Positions 40,201 through 53,289 of a stretch of DNA of 64,000 nucleotides are shown here, piece by piece (within the stretch, counting starts at the first letter, position 1; each line of letters starts with the position of its first letter). A program made the position numbers and the translations under genes. The notes below the pieces were generated by a model that did not search any database, was not told the origin of the DNA, and saw only the letters and a list, made by a program, of their open reading frames with translations. The stretch comes from Parus major (taxonomy: Eukaryota > Chordata > Aves > Passeriformes > Paridae), in contig NC_031769.1 of the NCBI RefSeq assembly GCF_001522545.3, positions 67,744,162-67,808,161 on the forward strand, given 5' to 3'.

Positions 40201-41032
40201 CAGTGTGAACAATAATTTATAAAGTTTCCTAAGCTATATTAGGAAAGCACATTACTCATTAATAGGCAAGATAGGCTACACATATCAAAGGGAAAGAGAG
40301 AGTAATTTGTCACTTTCCAACAGGTGCTAAAAGCCAAACAACAGAATGATACCAGCTGTACTCTGAAACATGCCCATTTTCCTCAAGCAATACCTGTTTG
40401 TCCAAAGAACCCACCCAAACTCTCCCAAGACACAAAGCCTCCCGATGCAAAGATGAGAAGGCAGTGTAGCAGTCCAGTACAGACACCCGCTGACCTGTTC
40501 TTCCCCTCCAACACCATGTGAAGGTCATCTGAGCCTCAGCCAAAATCCTGCACCCCGCAGAGGGTCAGGAAAAAGAGCCAGGTCAAGTCAAAAGAGGAAC
40601 ATAAAGTACCTGAGGTTTGTATTTTATAGCACAAGTTCATAGAAGCATCCTTTTGTTCTCTCGCTATTTGCCGAGTCCCTTGGCTTTTCAACTGTGCATA
40701 AGCATAAGTATCACTTTCCTTTGCTTGATGTAAAGACACACTGTTTTGGTTGACATATACCAAGATTTTAAATATGCAGCCCTGAAGGTCATAAAATCTG
40801 GCAGCAGCTATTTTCACAGTGTTATGGCAAGTCCCAGTACTCATATGTCAGGTACTGTTAACACCATTTCTCACAAGACAGTTCCAAGGTTAACCTGAAA
40901 ATCTGAAGAAAAAAGGGAGTCAGAGATAAAATATCTGGCAAAATTTACTAGAGGAGAGAAGAAAAGTGTATGCTGACTGAGACATTTACAGGCACATTTT
41001 CCTTTATTTCAAGATGAGAAAAAAGTGAAAAC

Positions 41033-41051
41033 TTTTTTTTTTTTTTTTTTT
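41033..41051. repeat. Poly-T tract
   Basis: Nineteen consecutive T, immediately left of the CpG-richer stretch that contains the MITE-like relic at 41152. Confidence 0.95.
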
Positions 41052-41151
41052 CCCCTGAACTGCCTGTTTTTCTGAAGCATTAAATCGCAGGTTGTTCACA
41101 GAGAGAGGAGGCGAGGCACGGATGCCACAGTACAAAATGCTTGCAGCAGGA

Positions 41152-41221
41152 GGCCTGATCCAAAGTCTGGGGAAGCCAAGAGAAGTCTTGCTCCCGACCT
41201 CATGGCTTGCTGGATCAGGCC
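41152..41221. mobile_element. MITE-like palindromic relic with ggcctgatcc ends
   Basis: A perfect 10-base terminal inverted repeat, ggcctgatcc at 41152-41161 and ggatcaggcc at 41212-41221, bounds a 70-bp unit. Inside, aagcca near the left arm and tggctt near the right arm are also complementary. The ends match the widespread sauropsid palindromic repeat beginning with gggcctgatccaaag. The copy is old and sits in a locally CpG-richer stretch (about 41070-41390). Confidence 0.6.
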
Positions 41222-41663
41222 CAGGGAGTGCACGAGTGAACAGCCTGTTCTGTTGGCTCCAGGCACGGAGGGGAAGCTGCACACGCATAAAGTAGCGCTG
41301 TGATATGGCTGCAAAAAGCCCAGGAATAATCACATAAGAAGTTACTTCAAGAAATAGTAAAGGAGGAGCTTTGTCCTGAGGTTCCGGAAAGATTTCTGAC
41401 ACTGAAGTAATTGCTGTATTTTAAGCAATAAACCACTGTTTAACTGTTACTGTATCTACAGCACAATCTACAAGACAGTTATTTTTCTTGCTTGGCTGTA
41501 ATCTGCAACAGATTCTACAACTGCATGGGGAAAAATAACTGCTTAACACTTATTTGAGGGCATGTGTCTACTCCAAACCTTTAAAAAGCTGTGTTTTTTA
41601 TGGCTTCTAGAGCACAGGAAGAAAGCACTGACAAAGGTTCCACATTTTTTCAGTGTTTCCATT

Positions 41664-41692
41664 AAAAAAAAAAAAAAAAAAGAAAAAGAAAG
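41664..41692. repeat. Poly-A and AAAG-rich tract
   Basis: About eighteen A followed by gaaaaag/gaaagag units. Confidence 0.93.
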
Positions 41693-44394
41693 AGAAACAC
41701 ATTCATTGAGGGACTCTGTGTGAGCCTGCAGCAGTGAGAACTACCACAGTGATCCAGATGGAAAATGCATCTTGGTCTCCATGCTGCTCTTACGGGTTTT
41801 GACTTGCTGAAGGTGGGTGGGCAGAGCTTGGAGAATTTGGCACCTGCATGACCAGAGTCTGTAAAGTTAGCAATTTGGCTATACTGCTGATGAGGAATGT
41901 TGAATAACATTGTGACCAAAATCAACTGCTTAGGTCAGGCACATACACGTGCAGCTTTTTCCTATATTCTGTACATTCTACGTGGTTTCTAAGGGATCCA
42001 AATACCAGAGGAAATAAGTGCTTATCTGCCAAAGAGTCAGGAAAACAGAACAACAAAGGTGGAAGGGATTTAAAAAAATTCTTTTGCTGTCCTACCCCCA
42101 ACTGAGAAGAGCTTGGTGCTTCCTCTTACTCCCAGCTGTTCCTAGTGCATTTGGCTTTAATCAGGTGCAGGGCAGGAACTCAACATCCTGTTGCCTTGCT
42201 CTGATTAGGAGGAGTCAAATTCTACAAATTGGCAGATTTCTTCTTTTAGTGTTCCTTATTTGATGAATCATTTGTTTTAAAGTATTTGGAAAGGGCCATT
42301 ACAGAGACAGCAGACCCAGCTTGTTACTGCTTCCAAGTCTATTTATAACTGCAGCTCCAAGGAGTTTGAGCAGACTGTGGTTTCTTCCCCTTAACACAGA
42401 GAAAGAACCATCCTGCTAAAGCAATGGCACGAAGGGGACAGAGATAAAAATCCTGAGGCACCCAGAAGTAGCAACATGCTCATTAAAACAAACAGAAATG
42501 TGATCAGAAGCTGTATCTTTGAGGTTAATGATGTTTCCTTCAATGTCCATTCTGAATAATGTCAGATGGAACATTTAAGCAATTTAAGCTATTCCTCTGT
42601 CCTTGCATTTTATTCGTTTCATACCAGGATTTTGGAGCCACAACAGAAATGACTGAGCCTTCCCACACTGTTAGCAGCAGCAATTCTGTAAGTCTATAAT
42701 TATTCAGGATAGTCACTGAATTAGTTGATACAGTTAAAGACAGCACAAGAGCAATTTTTTTAAAAAAAGGTATTTTCTGTCCAAGGTAAGATAATGGCTC
42801 CCCTGACAATACAGTCAAAAATACACTTAGGAAAGGTGTACAGAAAAACAAATAACCATTAAAGATATTTTTCCTCCTTCAGCACCAAAAATTAAGATGA
42901 TGAAGGAACAAATGTTTTACTCCTAGTCCTTTTCACTTTACTTTTTTTTTCCTCCTGTTTTAATTTGAGAGAAGTCAGTCAAAGCAGGTATGACACTCCA
43001 CCCTCCCCATGCACAGGATTTCCTCTTCCTTCTTTCATTCTGCTTCACATTCTCACATTTTAAAAACATAAAGATATAAGATGCTGACTAAAATGGAAGT
43101 GTATTTGATTGAAGAATAAACCTTCAATAATAACTTTATTGTTTACAGAGGGATCTTTCTCCTAAGAGAGCACCCACATTTATTAAGAACAGTCTGAAAA
43201 CTACAAATATCCAAATCTGACTTGGATACCAATCAGTTTGGTTTCACTGCAAAGCAAGGAGTTGCTGGAAAGATCTAGTTTATATGTTACTAAAATTATT
43301 TGGAGGGTTGAGACTTCTCTTTAAGTTTTTATCAGCTCCTCATTAAAAGCTGCTGTTCAATTTTATCATAAATCATGTGTTTCATGTCTGTAATGATTCA
43401 GACTATTCTCTGCCACCCAGAAGTTTAGCTCTTGTGTTTGCTAACTAGATCTCAACCATGAAATGTTATTCTGTATATCAAAAAGTAGATGAAAGGACTA
43501 CATCTACCCTTCAACAAACCAAGAATTGCTCCTAAGGCGGCAGCTCCCAAGTAGAAGATATGCCTGGTGAAGCCAAGTGGTCAACACCTGACAATCTAGA
43601 AACCCTCAGAGGAAAAGTGAGATTAAGGCTTCTTAGCTGCAGCCCTCTTCTGATAAAAAGCAGCTGCAATACAGAGACAACTACAATCAGTAGAAGAAAA
43701 ATTTTCGAGCTCCTGACCTGCACTCTCAGCTGGGTCCTTCATGTTTAAAAAGACCCAAAGTTTGCCATGGGGCAATGAGGAAAGCAGTGTGGTGCAGTCT
43801 TTCAAAGAGAAGCTAAAATAATTTTCTGGATCATGTCTGTTCCCCACATTTCAGATACAGGAACAAACAAGGTACAGGAAAAAAAAATCTTCCAGGGCTC
43901 CATCCACCCTTATTGATGATTCAGGGTTGAAGAAAACAGACTTTAGGAGCAGTGAGAACACAAATTACCACACAGAAAAATAAACATAACTGCTATGAGA
44001 TGCTTCCAACCCCTCTCCTCTTTTGTTTAGGAATCAACTGTTAGGAGCAAGGTTGGTTGGCAGTGCTGCTAGTCTGAAATCAAGAAGGAAATGTAAAAAT
44101 ATATTTTATTAAATCAAAGTGCAGAACCACTGTATGTAAACTGTAAGAATTTGACTTCAAAGAAACTGAGTAACATAATTTCAAAATAAAATATCAAGTT
44201 TCATCCCCACCTGTATCTCAGTGAAAATTAAGCAGCTACTTCTTGCCATTTTATCATTTTAAAAAAATCCTATTTATTTATCTCAAGTATAGGGCTGGTC
44301 AGTAGCAGAATCAGCAGCAGAATACCATATTAATTTTGCTTTGAATTTGAAGTAATTTATTTATGACACATTTTCATTATATAAAGAAAGTATT

Positions 44395-44410
44395 TATATA
44401 TATATATATA
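44395..44410. repeat. (TA)8 microsatellite
   Basis: Eight uninterrupted TA units, followed by an imperfect cacatata extension. Confidence 0.93.
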
Positions 44411-47400
44411 CACATATAAAGTAAATGTTATATATTTTGGTATTTTTCTCTTTTTCCAAGACTAACATTTCCTCATTTCTACAACTGATTTCAGTCAACT
44501 GATAGATAAACAGTATCCAGATTATATTTAAAGCTTGGTCATAAGAATTACTCTTGTTCTGTTGTGCATATCAAAATCAAGCTAATTGCAAATTATATTC
44601 CTGTTCACTTTCAAAATGTGCCAGCTCACAGGACAATTTTGATGTTTGGGATTTTCTAGGTTATTTTTTTTCACTCTGAAGCTCTCAGTAAAATAGGAAA
44701 AAACAAAAACCCAAAACCACAAGGAGTGGGGAGAGCTGTGGACGTTTGGGCTTTTTCAGTTGGAATAGAGCCTCAAAAACAGGACAGAGGCAGTAATGTC
44801 CTTAGCATTTCCAAGAAGGCTGAAACAGAAGAAATTCAAGAAGCCTTTGCTACTCTATGTTCTTTTTAACATGGAAGTATACAAATTGCAATTAAAGTGT
44901 ATTATCAGCCTTGTTATATGAATTCTAATTTTTTTTGAGGCCTCTTCCCTGTCATAAAAGGTGTATTTAGAGGTTTGGTGGCCTTTTTTGTTTTGTTTTA
45001 ACAAATGCATAATTTAATCATTGGAGCATGTATGTATTTCTTCAGATAAAAATGTCCACAAGTACATGATTAAATGAATCATTAAAATACTTACTGACAC
45101 GTATCAATGAGAACATTTTCCTCAGACCCAGCACAATACGCTTCATAAATAAATACATTATTTCATAAATGTATCTTATTTTTATAAATCCCTTTTGCTG
45201 ACAAAATGAACAGCCTCCTTAAGCCAAGACAGTCAGCTGGGTACACTTTTACATCCCAGACCATTAAGCTAATCATTCACAAGGACCCTGGAAGCATTTA
45301 AAACGAAAAGTACCGATTTTCATTAGTGTAGGTCAAATTCAAGCCCTGTGTATGAGTGCAACATCCTATACACTCTACAGCAAGATTCCTGTTCTTGAAA
45401 CAGCAGCAGCACTATTTCCTGCTGTCCTCATCTAAACTGGAAAAGCTTTCTTGCTTTCTGATCCACTGAAGCGATGTCTCCAGGTATTATAACAAGGCTC
45501 TAAAAACTGAAATTGATGTTGCAACACTGGCAACTCTAGCTCAAATAATTTGGATTTGTATTCAGAAGGATATGCATTTGAAAACCAGATATTTTCCTAT
45601 CTTTAAATTTGTGTGGAGTTCCTTTGAAACCTTCAAATGCTTACAGCCAGGTCCATATGGCAATGTTACATTGTTGAATGAATCAATATTACTTTTATAC
45701 ATACACACAGCATAAGATCCAAATACAGTATCATTGCACACTCTAGTTTTCTTCAAACTGAACAAACAGCCTACAATAGTTAAAGCCCTAAGTCAAATTT
45801 AATAGTCTTTACTCATGCAATCTACCAGCTGGTCTGAGCTGACTCTTCCATTTAGGAATTAGAAGGCAAAAATAACAATATTTCCCATATTATATCGAAA
45901 AAATAAAATTATTGCAATACAACTTCAGAAATCATAGCAATTTGTTTGATTAAAACATTCCAAATATCTTTCCTTTAAATATATGATGACAGACATGAAT
46001 CCTTCTTAAAGAAATTCTAAAGAATTCTAAATTAAAGGACCCCCTTACCAAAGTCCTAAGAATTTGGGGGTGGGGTAGGGAATCTCCCCTTTTTTTCTTA
46101 TTCTCCTTTTGCATTAGAGCAAAGGGTGACAGAAGCGTTAAGGTCAATAGCCAGTCAGTTTGTACCTTGCATGTGCACACTCATTAGTCAAAGGGGATCT
46201 AATAAGATATCTGTGACACAATCTTGTGGGTGAAGAAGGGACAGAAGGGCACAATGACTTCCTTTGCTGCCAGCATCTTAATTGATTCCAGAACAAACAC
46301 TCACCCAAACCTGTTAAAGGAACAACCCTGCTCCAATAGCAACCTTGCACTACCTGCAATCAAGTCAGGATCTCACCCACAACTTCATCATCCACAACCA
46401 CCTAATCAGAAAAGCCTTCTCCAAACCCCACATACAGAAAGCAGCTGTTTCAAAAGGTGCATCACTATCATTTAAAAAGGCTGCCATCTATTTTGTCGTT
46501 TACAGGTCGATCACAAAACAACTCTGGTGAACTTGTGGCACTCAGGCCATAGCAACACACATGTCAAAACTCTATCCTTTTCCAGCAAGGGCCAGAGAAA
46601 CCTGCACAAAATTCATGGAGTCACGTGTTTTTCCATTCTCATTGTTCACTTTTTTAAATGTAGGAATGCTGATACCAGGGCCCAGCTGTGCCGTGGACTT
46701 CCACTGCAGGTTTGGGAAAGTCACTAAAAGCAAGAGGTGAAGAGCTTTGCACTCTATTATAACATTTCAGTTGATTCCAAGATTTGTCTCAATCCCATTA
46801 GTTTCCCACGATTCCCTGAAGAATAGGAAGAATAAATTTTCTTTCAACTTCTCTTTATCCTGCATATTGAAACCATTTTGTATTAAATTTTCTTCTTTTC
46901 TCATACCTCGTCTATATCATTAATAGCATCTTTGTCCCTGTCACAAACATTTTGAATTCTTGGCTGATGGAGTGGCTCCCATCTTGGTGTATTATCACAG
47001 GTAAGTGTAGAATGGAAGTCCTCTAGGAAGAGGAAATTTTAACCTTTAATGAAGGTTTCACACTTCTGGAGAAAGTACCTTAAGCACCAGGCTTTATACA
47101 GAATAAAGTAGGATATTATTTTGGTTAGGGTTCTGAATAAAAGTGGTTATTACTATATAGTCAACAAAATAAACTTTGGAAAGAGGCAATTAAGCACTTT
47201 CTTTGATTCACCGTCTAGGGCAGAATCCCTCCCTCCAGTAACTAACAAGGCACCTATGGAGATCTCCTCCCTGGGCAAAAGTCAGGAGAGGGTAAATTAT
47301 TTATCCACTTGTGTTACTACCTTCTAATATTTCACAAGTATGAACAGCCCAGTTGATGGTACCACTCATGACAGGCCTACATGTGCATCTCAACAAATCT

Positions 47401-50400
47401 GGGCCAGGAAGAATCCTCATCTCACCTTGGAAGGCTTTGGAAGTCCCAGGCAACTCCAGAGAACTTGGCCTGAGCACAAACACTGAGGTCTCACTTCAGG
47501 AGAGACCCTATGAAAGGCTTTTGAAACAAAATATTTATGAATTGCCTACAGATATGTTCCATAGGATAAAAGAAATAATGAACAACTAAAAACTCCCCCT
47601 ATAACAAATTGACAAACAAAACCACCAGAAGCAGCCTGGAAAATTTATGGAAAATGCAGCTAACAAGTTTTCATTTAATTTTCATCTCTGATTAGTGAAA
47701 TACTGTATTGGTCATGAAAGACAAACTACCTACAACCTAACTTCTATCCAATTAATTTAATAATGCTATAAATCCAGTGCCTGTGAAGTTAATCTCCTCC
47801 ACATTAACTGATCTGCCATAGTCAGAAAAATCAAGCACAAGTAGTTCACAGAAAGAATAATTTTCTGTTAAAGTTAAATGCAATAAAAGGACATAAATTA
47901 AGAAAAAGTAAATCTGTGCAAATAAACACGTGTACTGGAAGGTGCATTTGAATTTTCAAGAGAAATGTTTTAGTAGTACCTGACCATATGTTGGTGCTTA
48001 CATACAGAAAAGGCATAGGGCATTTTGTATGAGTATGAGGACAATACGAGGACAATTCTTGGTCATATGTCTCAAAGGAAAATAAATACAGTATTTTGTT
48101 TTTATGAAGAATTTAGAAATGCATAGGGAAAAGTTCTGTATAAATGTAGTAACTGACCTTAGATAGCTATGCGAATAAGCCCTGCTCAGTTACTCCCTGG
48201 AATTCAGTTCCCCACAGGCCATCAAAAGTTACACCACACTCAACTGAACTTTCATTTATGCTTTATAATGGGAAAATATGACATGTTACCCAATTTAATT
48301 AGCAAAGATTTTTTTTTCTTCATTTCCAAAGACAGCTCATGTAGCTGCACTGAACAGGGAGTCGACCAAACAATGCAACTTACTAGCACAGGACAAAAGG
48401 TCATTTGGAAGGGATGTGCCTTTAAGGACTTACAAAGGCTTCATCCTCAGTCCTGTATTAAAAGAGGAAGCATATCTCAGTAAAGGAAGGATGCCCACTT
48501 TAAATAAGGAAATGAGTTTGCAGGATGTACACATGCTGCTTTCTATTAATGATAAGCAAAGTCTACAGAAAAAGCAATAGACTGCTCCAGCTTTGGCAGG
48601 AGTCATCTTCTTGTGGATTACCTGTAAAGGACTTTAAAATAAACAGACTGCAAATAAATGTCCTCAACCACTTTTTTAAACTGATTTATGTATGTATAAT
48701 AGGGATTAACACCCAGTGATTACTGTACTCTGTGGCAAGAGATATAATTACAGACTGATGATTTTACATGTAGGCCAGAGACAACAGCAGTGGTTTGGGG
48801 CGGCAAGAATTAGTAGTTGTAATATTTTTTCTTCTTCAAGCTAAACTTCACAGCTAAAGAGACTAGCCAGGCTTAAGGTCTTCTAATGATTTGCAAATTT
48901 CTTTCTTCGAGTTTAATAAACCATCAAAAAGTGATTATTATTTTCTGTTAAAAAGATGTCATTTGTTTAAACATGTAATAAAAAAAACAGATTCTGTTTT
49001 GCAGCAAGGATTAATTATCTGACCACAACTTTTAAATAAAATAGAAGGTATAGAATGTTTTGCCATACTCTCATTTCACTTTTCTGTGAGTGCATATCAC
49101 TCGACCACTGAAACTCAAGAGAATGCATATCATGCATATAGTTCTAAAAAAATTGCTTTAAGACTGAAAAAGGCCATGAGTAACAATGTGCAGAAATCCT
49201 TAACATCAATGTAATTGGCTTAAAATATACATACACACACCTGCATACACATGCTCTTCAAATAAATGTGTAAATCTCTTTATATGCACATTTAGATTCA
49301 GATAGAAGTGTGAGGTCACTGCCCTTGAAACAAAACAAACCAGTTAATGCAAAAAATCAAGTTTCTAATCGCCCTTCAACAATGACAGGATTCAGTGTTG
49401 CCATCCATTATTATTATTACACCATAAAACATTTTGAGTTTCAAAGGATGTTTTCCTGCCCCCTCCAGAGTCTTTAGGATGACCACAAATTCTGGTTGCC
49501 ATAGCCGTGCAGAAGTGGGCATCCTTCCAAACTCTGAGCAGGTACAGCCCAGTGCTGGCTTACAGCTGGTTGAGAGAAGCAGGCAGGCTTGTTCCCTGTG
49601 CAGTTTGGGCCATCACACCCAGCTGGGCCCTGCTCCTGCTGCTGCTCACTCTCTTTTTGTAAGCCACTTGGCACATCCAGGCTAAGAGCTCCTTAACAAA
49701 TGCCATGCACTGCTTCCAAGACAAACATCAATGGACACTTCAACAGAAATTCACCTCTGTGTAACCGGCAAGAACAAGGTTTACACTCCTTACAACACAA
49801 AAGCCAGCCCCTTTCTCTTGTTTACATTGCCCTTTTTCACACTTTTAAGTCATATTTCCCATCCAGTCTTCAAAACATTAATAAGCTGCATGGGGAAACT
49901 ATTGTGGCATGGAGTTACGAACAACTAGAGTGGCCAAAATCCTTATTTATCCTCTTCCACCACATTGCAGAAACAAGTGCAACGAAATCAGGAGCAGAGG
50001 CTCAGGCACACCGAATACTAAAACTCAGGAATACCACAAACTTTTTTCTCGCATGCAGGAGCCTGACAGTTCTGGCAATGCTGATGCCTTTTTTGGATCG
50101 CAGGCAATACTCCCATGTTATCTGAAGTGATTCTGGTTTTAAAGAAATGGTTTGAATAAGATTTCAAAATATCTAGCTCTAAAAAGAAAAAGTCTCATTA
50201 CATAAAAATCATTTGTTCCACCAGCCTTGGAGGTGTCAACATTTCTATTATACACTCCTGTGTTTAATCTTTATTACTCAGCTGGTGGTTTTCTTTGCTG
50301 TTAGCAAAAGTTTGCTGTTAGCCCAAAACCTGGCATAAAAGCATTTTTTTAAAAATTCAGCAAAAATCAGACTGTGTATTATATTACATAAGTGTTTGGT

Positions 50401-51401
50401 TTTTTAAAAAAAGAAATAATTACCAGGATAAGGCTCTTCTGGGTGCTTGTGCAATTCCAAAACAAACAATTTTCCTTGAAAGTGTCTCCAGGTATTTATG
50501 GGAGAGAAGGAAAGAGGGAAATTAAAACTGACCAAGCAATTCCATTAATAAATATAACTTTCTGTATATATTTTTTTCAATCCAGTATTTATAAGAATTT
50601 CCAGCAAGCAGACTTTACACACATGTATGGCAACCAAATGAATATGGATAGACCACAACAGGTCCCAAGAGTTGTTACTGTCTATTGGGTCAATAATATG
50701 CAAATTGAGAAGGATTTACAAGCTGGACCATAATGGCTCCTCAGGACCCATTACTTTCCAATGGGTAAATAATACATGTTTTCTAAACTGCTGCCATGCC
50801 AAAATACGTGTTTGCCCTTCAGGCTGTAAAAGTTCCAAATAAACCAACACGGTTTGTCAGATAAATAATACATTTAAAGAAGCAAAATACATGTTTAACT
50901 AAACAAGCAATGCACTTAAACACTGACTGAAGGATGAATATAGATGCCCATAAATACTGCATACATTTAGATGTTTATTTGGAACCAATGAGCACGAAAA
51001 AACGAAAAGGTTACTAACTGTGAGGGGGGTTTTCTCCCTCTTGATTATGTTTACAGACAATTCTTTAAAATTTTTTCTTTTGTCAGAAATTAAACCCATC
51101 CAGACAAAAAGTGAAAGCTAATGAAACTTTGTGCATACAAGAAGCAACTACAGACATTACAAATTTTTGGGTTCTAAAGGCTATCACACTTCACAAGTTG
51201 TCTGCATTTAATGGGATGCCATGATATCCTATGTCTCAGGATGCTGCTCTCTGGATTGTCTGATCTCTCACTTTCCTCTCAGCTTTGGATGAAGAACATA
51301 AGCAAAGCTAGAAGGAAAGCATAGATCAAAAGTGTGAGAATTAACCTGATGATGTCAGGAAATGCAAATCCAATGTTTGGGAAGGCGAGACAATGCACAG
51401 G

Positions 51402-51560
51402 CATGATACAGAGAGCACCAAGGAGGAAGGAACAATGAAAAAAGCCCAGAAGGGAAGAAGCTGATGGCAAAGACAAAAGGCAAAGAAAGAAAGATGAAAG
51501 GACATGAAAGGACCACAGGCAAGAGTAAAAAAAAAAAAACAAAACCAAAAAAAACCTACT
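51402..51560. repeat. Purine-rich (A/G) strand-asymmetric tract
   Basis: The plus strand is dominated by A and G, with units such as gaaggaaca, aaagaaagaaagatgaaag and a terminal poly-A run. The complementary pyrimidine strand leaves a 153-codon open frame of Phe/Leu/Ser-rich composition (51279-51740), which I read as an artefact of this asymmetry. Confidence 0.85.
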
Positions 51561-53262
51561 GAAACAGAACAAAATGTCCTGTAGAATTTGAGATTCAGCA
51601 GAGAAACTTTTGCCTCTACCAGAAGCCTGGTAAATTGTGAGACATAACTGAGCAGTAAGCAAAGATAGTGAGTTCAAGTATAGTGCCAAAATCAAGCTTG
51701 AGAAGCACTCAGATGGCTCACCTTTAATTTGGACATGCATTTTCTCAGGGCATTTTAAATGCAGAGGCAGTCCTGCTTATTTTATGATACAAATTCATTA
51801 GCATCTGATGTCAGGAATGCAAAAACATGCAACATTCCCTTATCTCATATAGAGACAACACAGTCCCAGTCATAACATTACTGGTAAATCTTAATTGAAA
51901 TTAACCACATTACAGAACAATGTGTTTGTGAGTGGCTGGATGAACGAATTAGCAACTGCATTTAATAGGAAATGAAAGCACAGAAAAGACCAGAAACAAC
52001 AAAAAGACAAAATATAGCAGGGAAAGTTGCTGTGAAAGGAGCACATGTGATGGAGTCTCAGAGCCCCTGCTTCCAGGAGAGTTCTAACCAGCAGCTAAAA
52101 GAAAGGCTGCAGTGGTTCACAAGGAATTGGGTGTTATTTTTGTCCTACAGCCCAGGTAAACCTTTAAGATGGGTGAGGAGGGGATGGATATTGAAGCAAG
52201 CCAAATACTTGAACAAGACCTACATTTAGTCACAGCAGCAAAAATGTTCTGTTTCCCTTCAGCTGTTTGGAGAGCACTTCCTAAAGGGAAGGTGGTGAAG
52301 CTTGTAGTGCTACCCTTTTCAAAAAGTAACCTGCTGAATAAAGAATTTCTTTCATATCTGCAGGAGTAAAAAAGTGATTGAGATTCTCCAAATTGCACTT
52401 TGCAACCCCTTGTGTCTTAAGTTAACAATTGAGACAATAGGTCTGGGCAAATCATCACTTGTTCACTACTCCAGATACAAAGGAAATTCTCTATTCAATC
52501 TCTACTTCCTTCAGCAGCACTCAGATTTCACCTCTGACATTCAACAGAATATGAAAAAGAATTTTGTCTCTATTTTAATTCCATTTTTTTAGCAGTCTCT
52601 TTATATTGCAGGGTAGTATTTTAGCAGCTAAAATAGTTCATATTTTATAATAAATTACATCTGGTGATGCATTGGGGAATATACCACTTTATTAATGTAT
52701 TTGCCCTGCAAAAAGAAAGATGAGATTGTTGTGTTTTGACAAGCTTTTTAAAGAGAAATTAATGGTCATGCTCTGGGGTATAAAAAAGTTTCAGTTTAAC
52801 CTCCACCTCTCACAACCTGTCAATAATAAAAATCAGCAGGGCAAAATTAAATAATAAATTTTCCTTTCTGAAAAACATATTAATCTTTTCTGGGCAGCTC
52901 TCAAGTTAACAAGGTGTTAATAAAACCCTAGGTGTTTTGATGCAACATCCAAGCACTTGTGTCCAAAGGAAACTACCAGCACTCACAGCCATCTTTATAC
53001 AGCATGCAGAATCATGGACAATTAACCTTCTTGAAGACTTTTAGTGTGCTTTAAATACTCTTGAGAAGAGCCTGCTGCATGGTGTATATAGCTTACAAAT
53101 ACTGTTCAAAGATGTAGGATTTAGCATTAGCTTCAAAATTAGATGAATTAATCTATCAGGAAAAAGGATTTACTGACAGATTTAAACCTTTCCAATTGCT
53201 AGCAAGGAATAAGGATTACAGACTAGGACTCACCTCAGTAGCCAAACACATAGTTACTAACG

Positions 53263-53289
53263 ATATATGTGTGTGTATATATATATATA
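53263..53289. repeat. Compound AT/GT/AT microsatellite
   Basis: A short AT run changes to GT and back to AT, then continues imperfectly as aatatattttatat. Confidence 0.93.

Noticed and set aside
49700..50130. Overlapping open frames of 141, 65 and 73 codons on the plus strand
   Set aside because: Three frames are open at once, which points to low stop density and not to one coding frame; no recognisable domain.
51279..51740. 153-codon minus-strand hydrophobic frame resembling a membrane protein
   Set aside because: Explained by the complement of a purine-rich low-complexity tract; no family resemblance.
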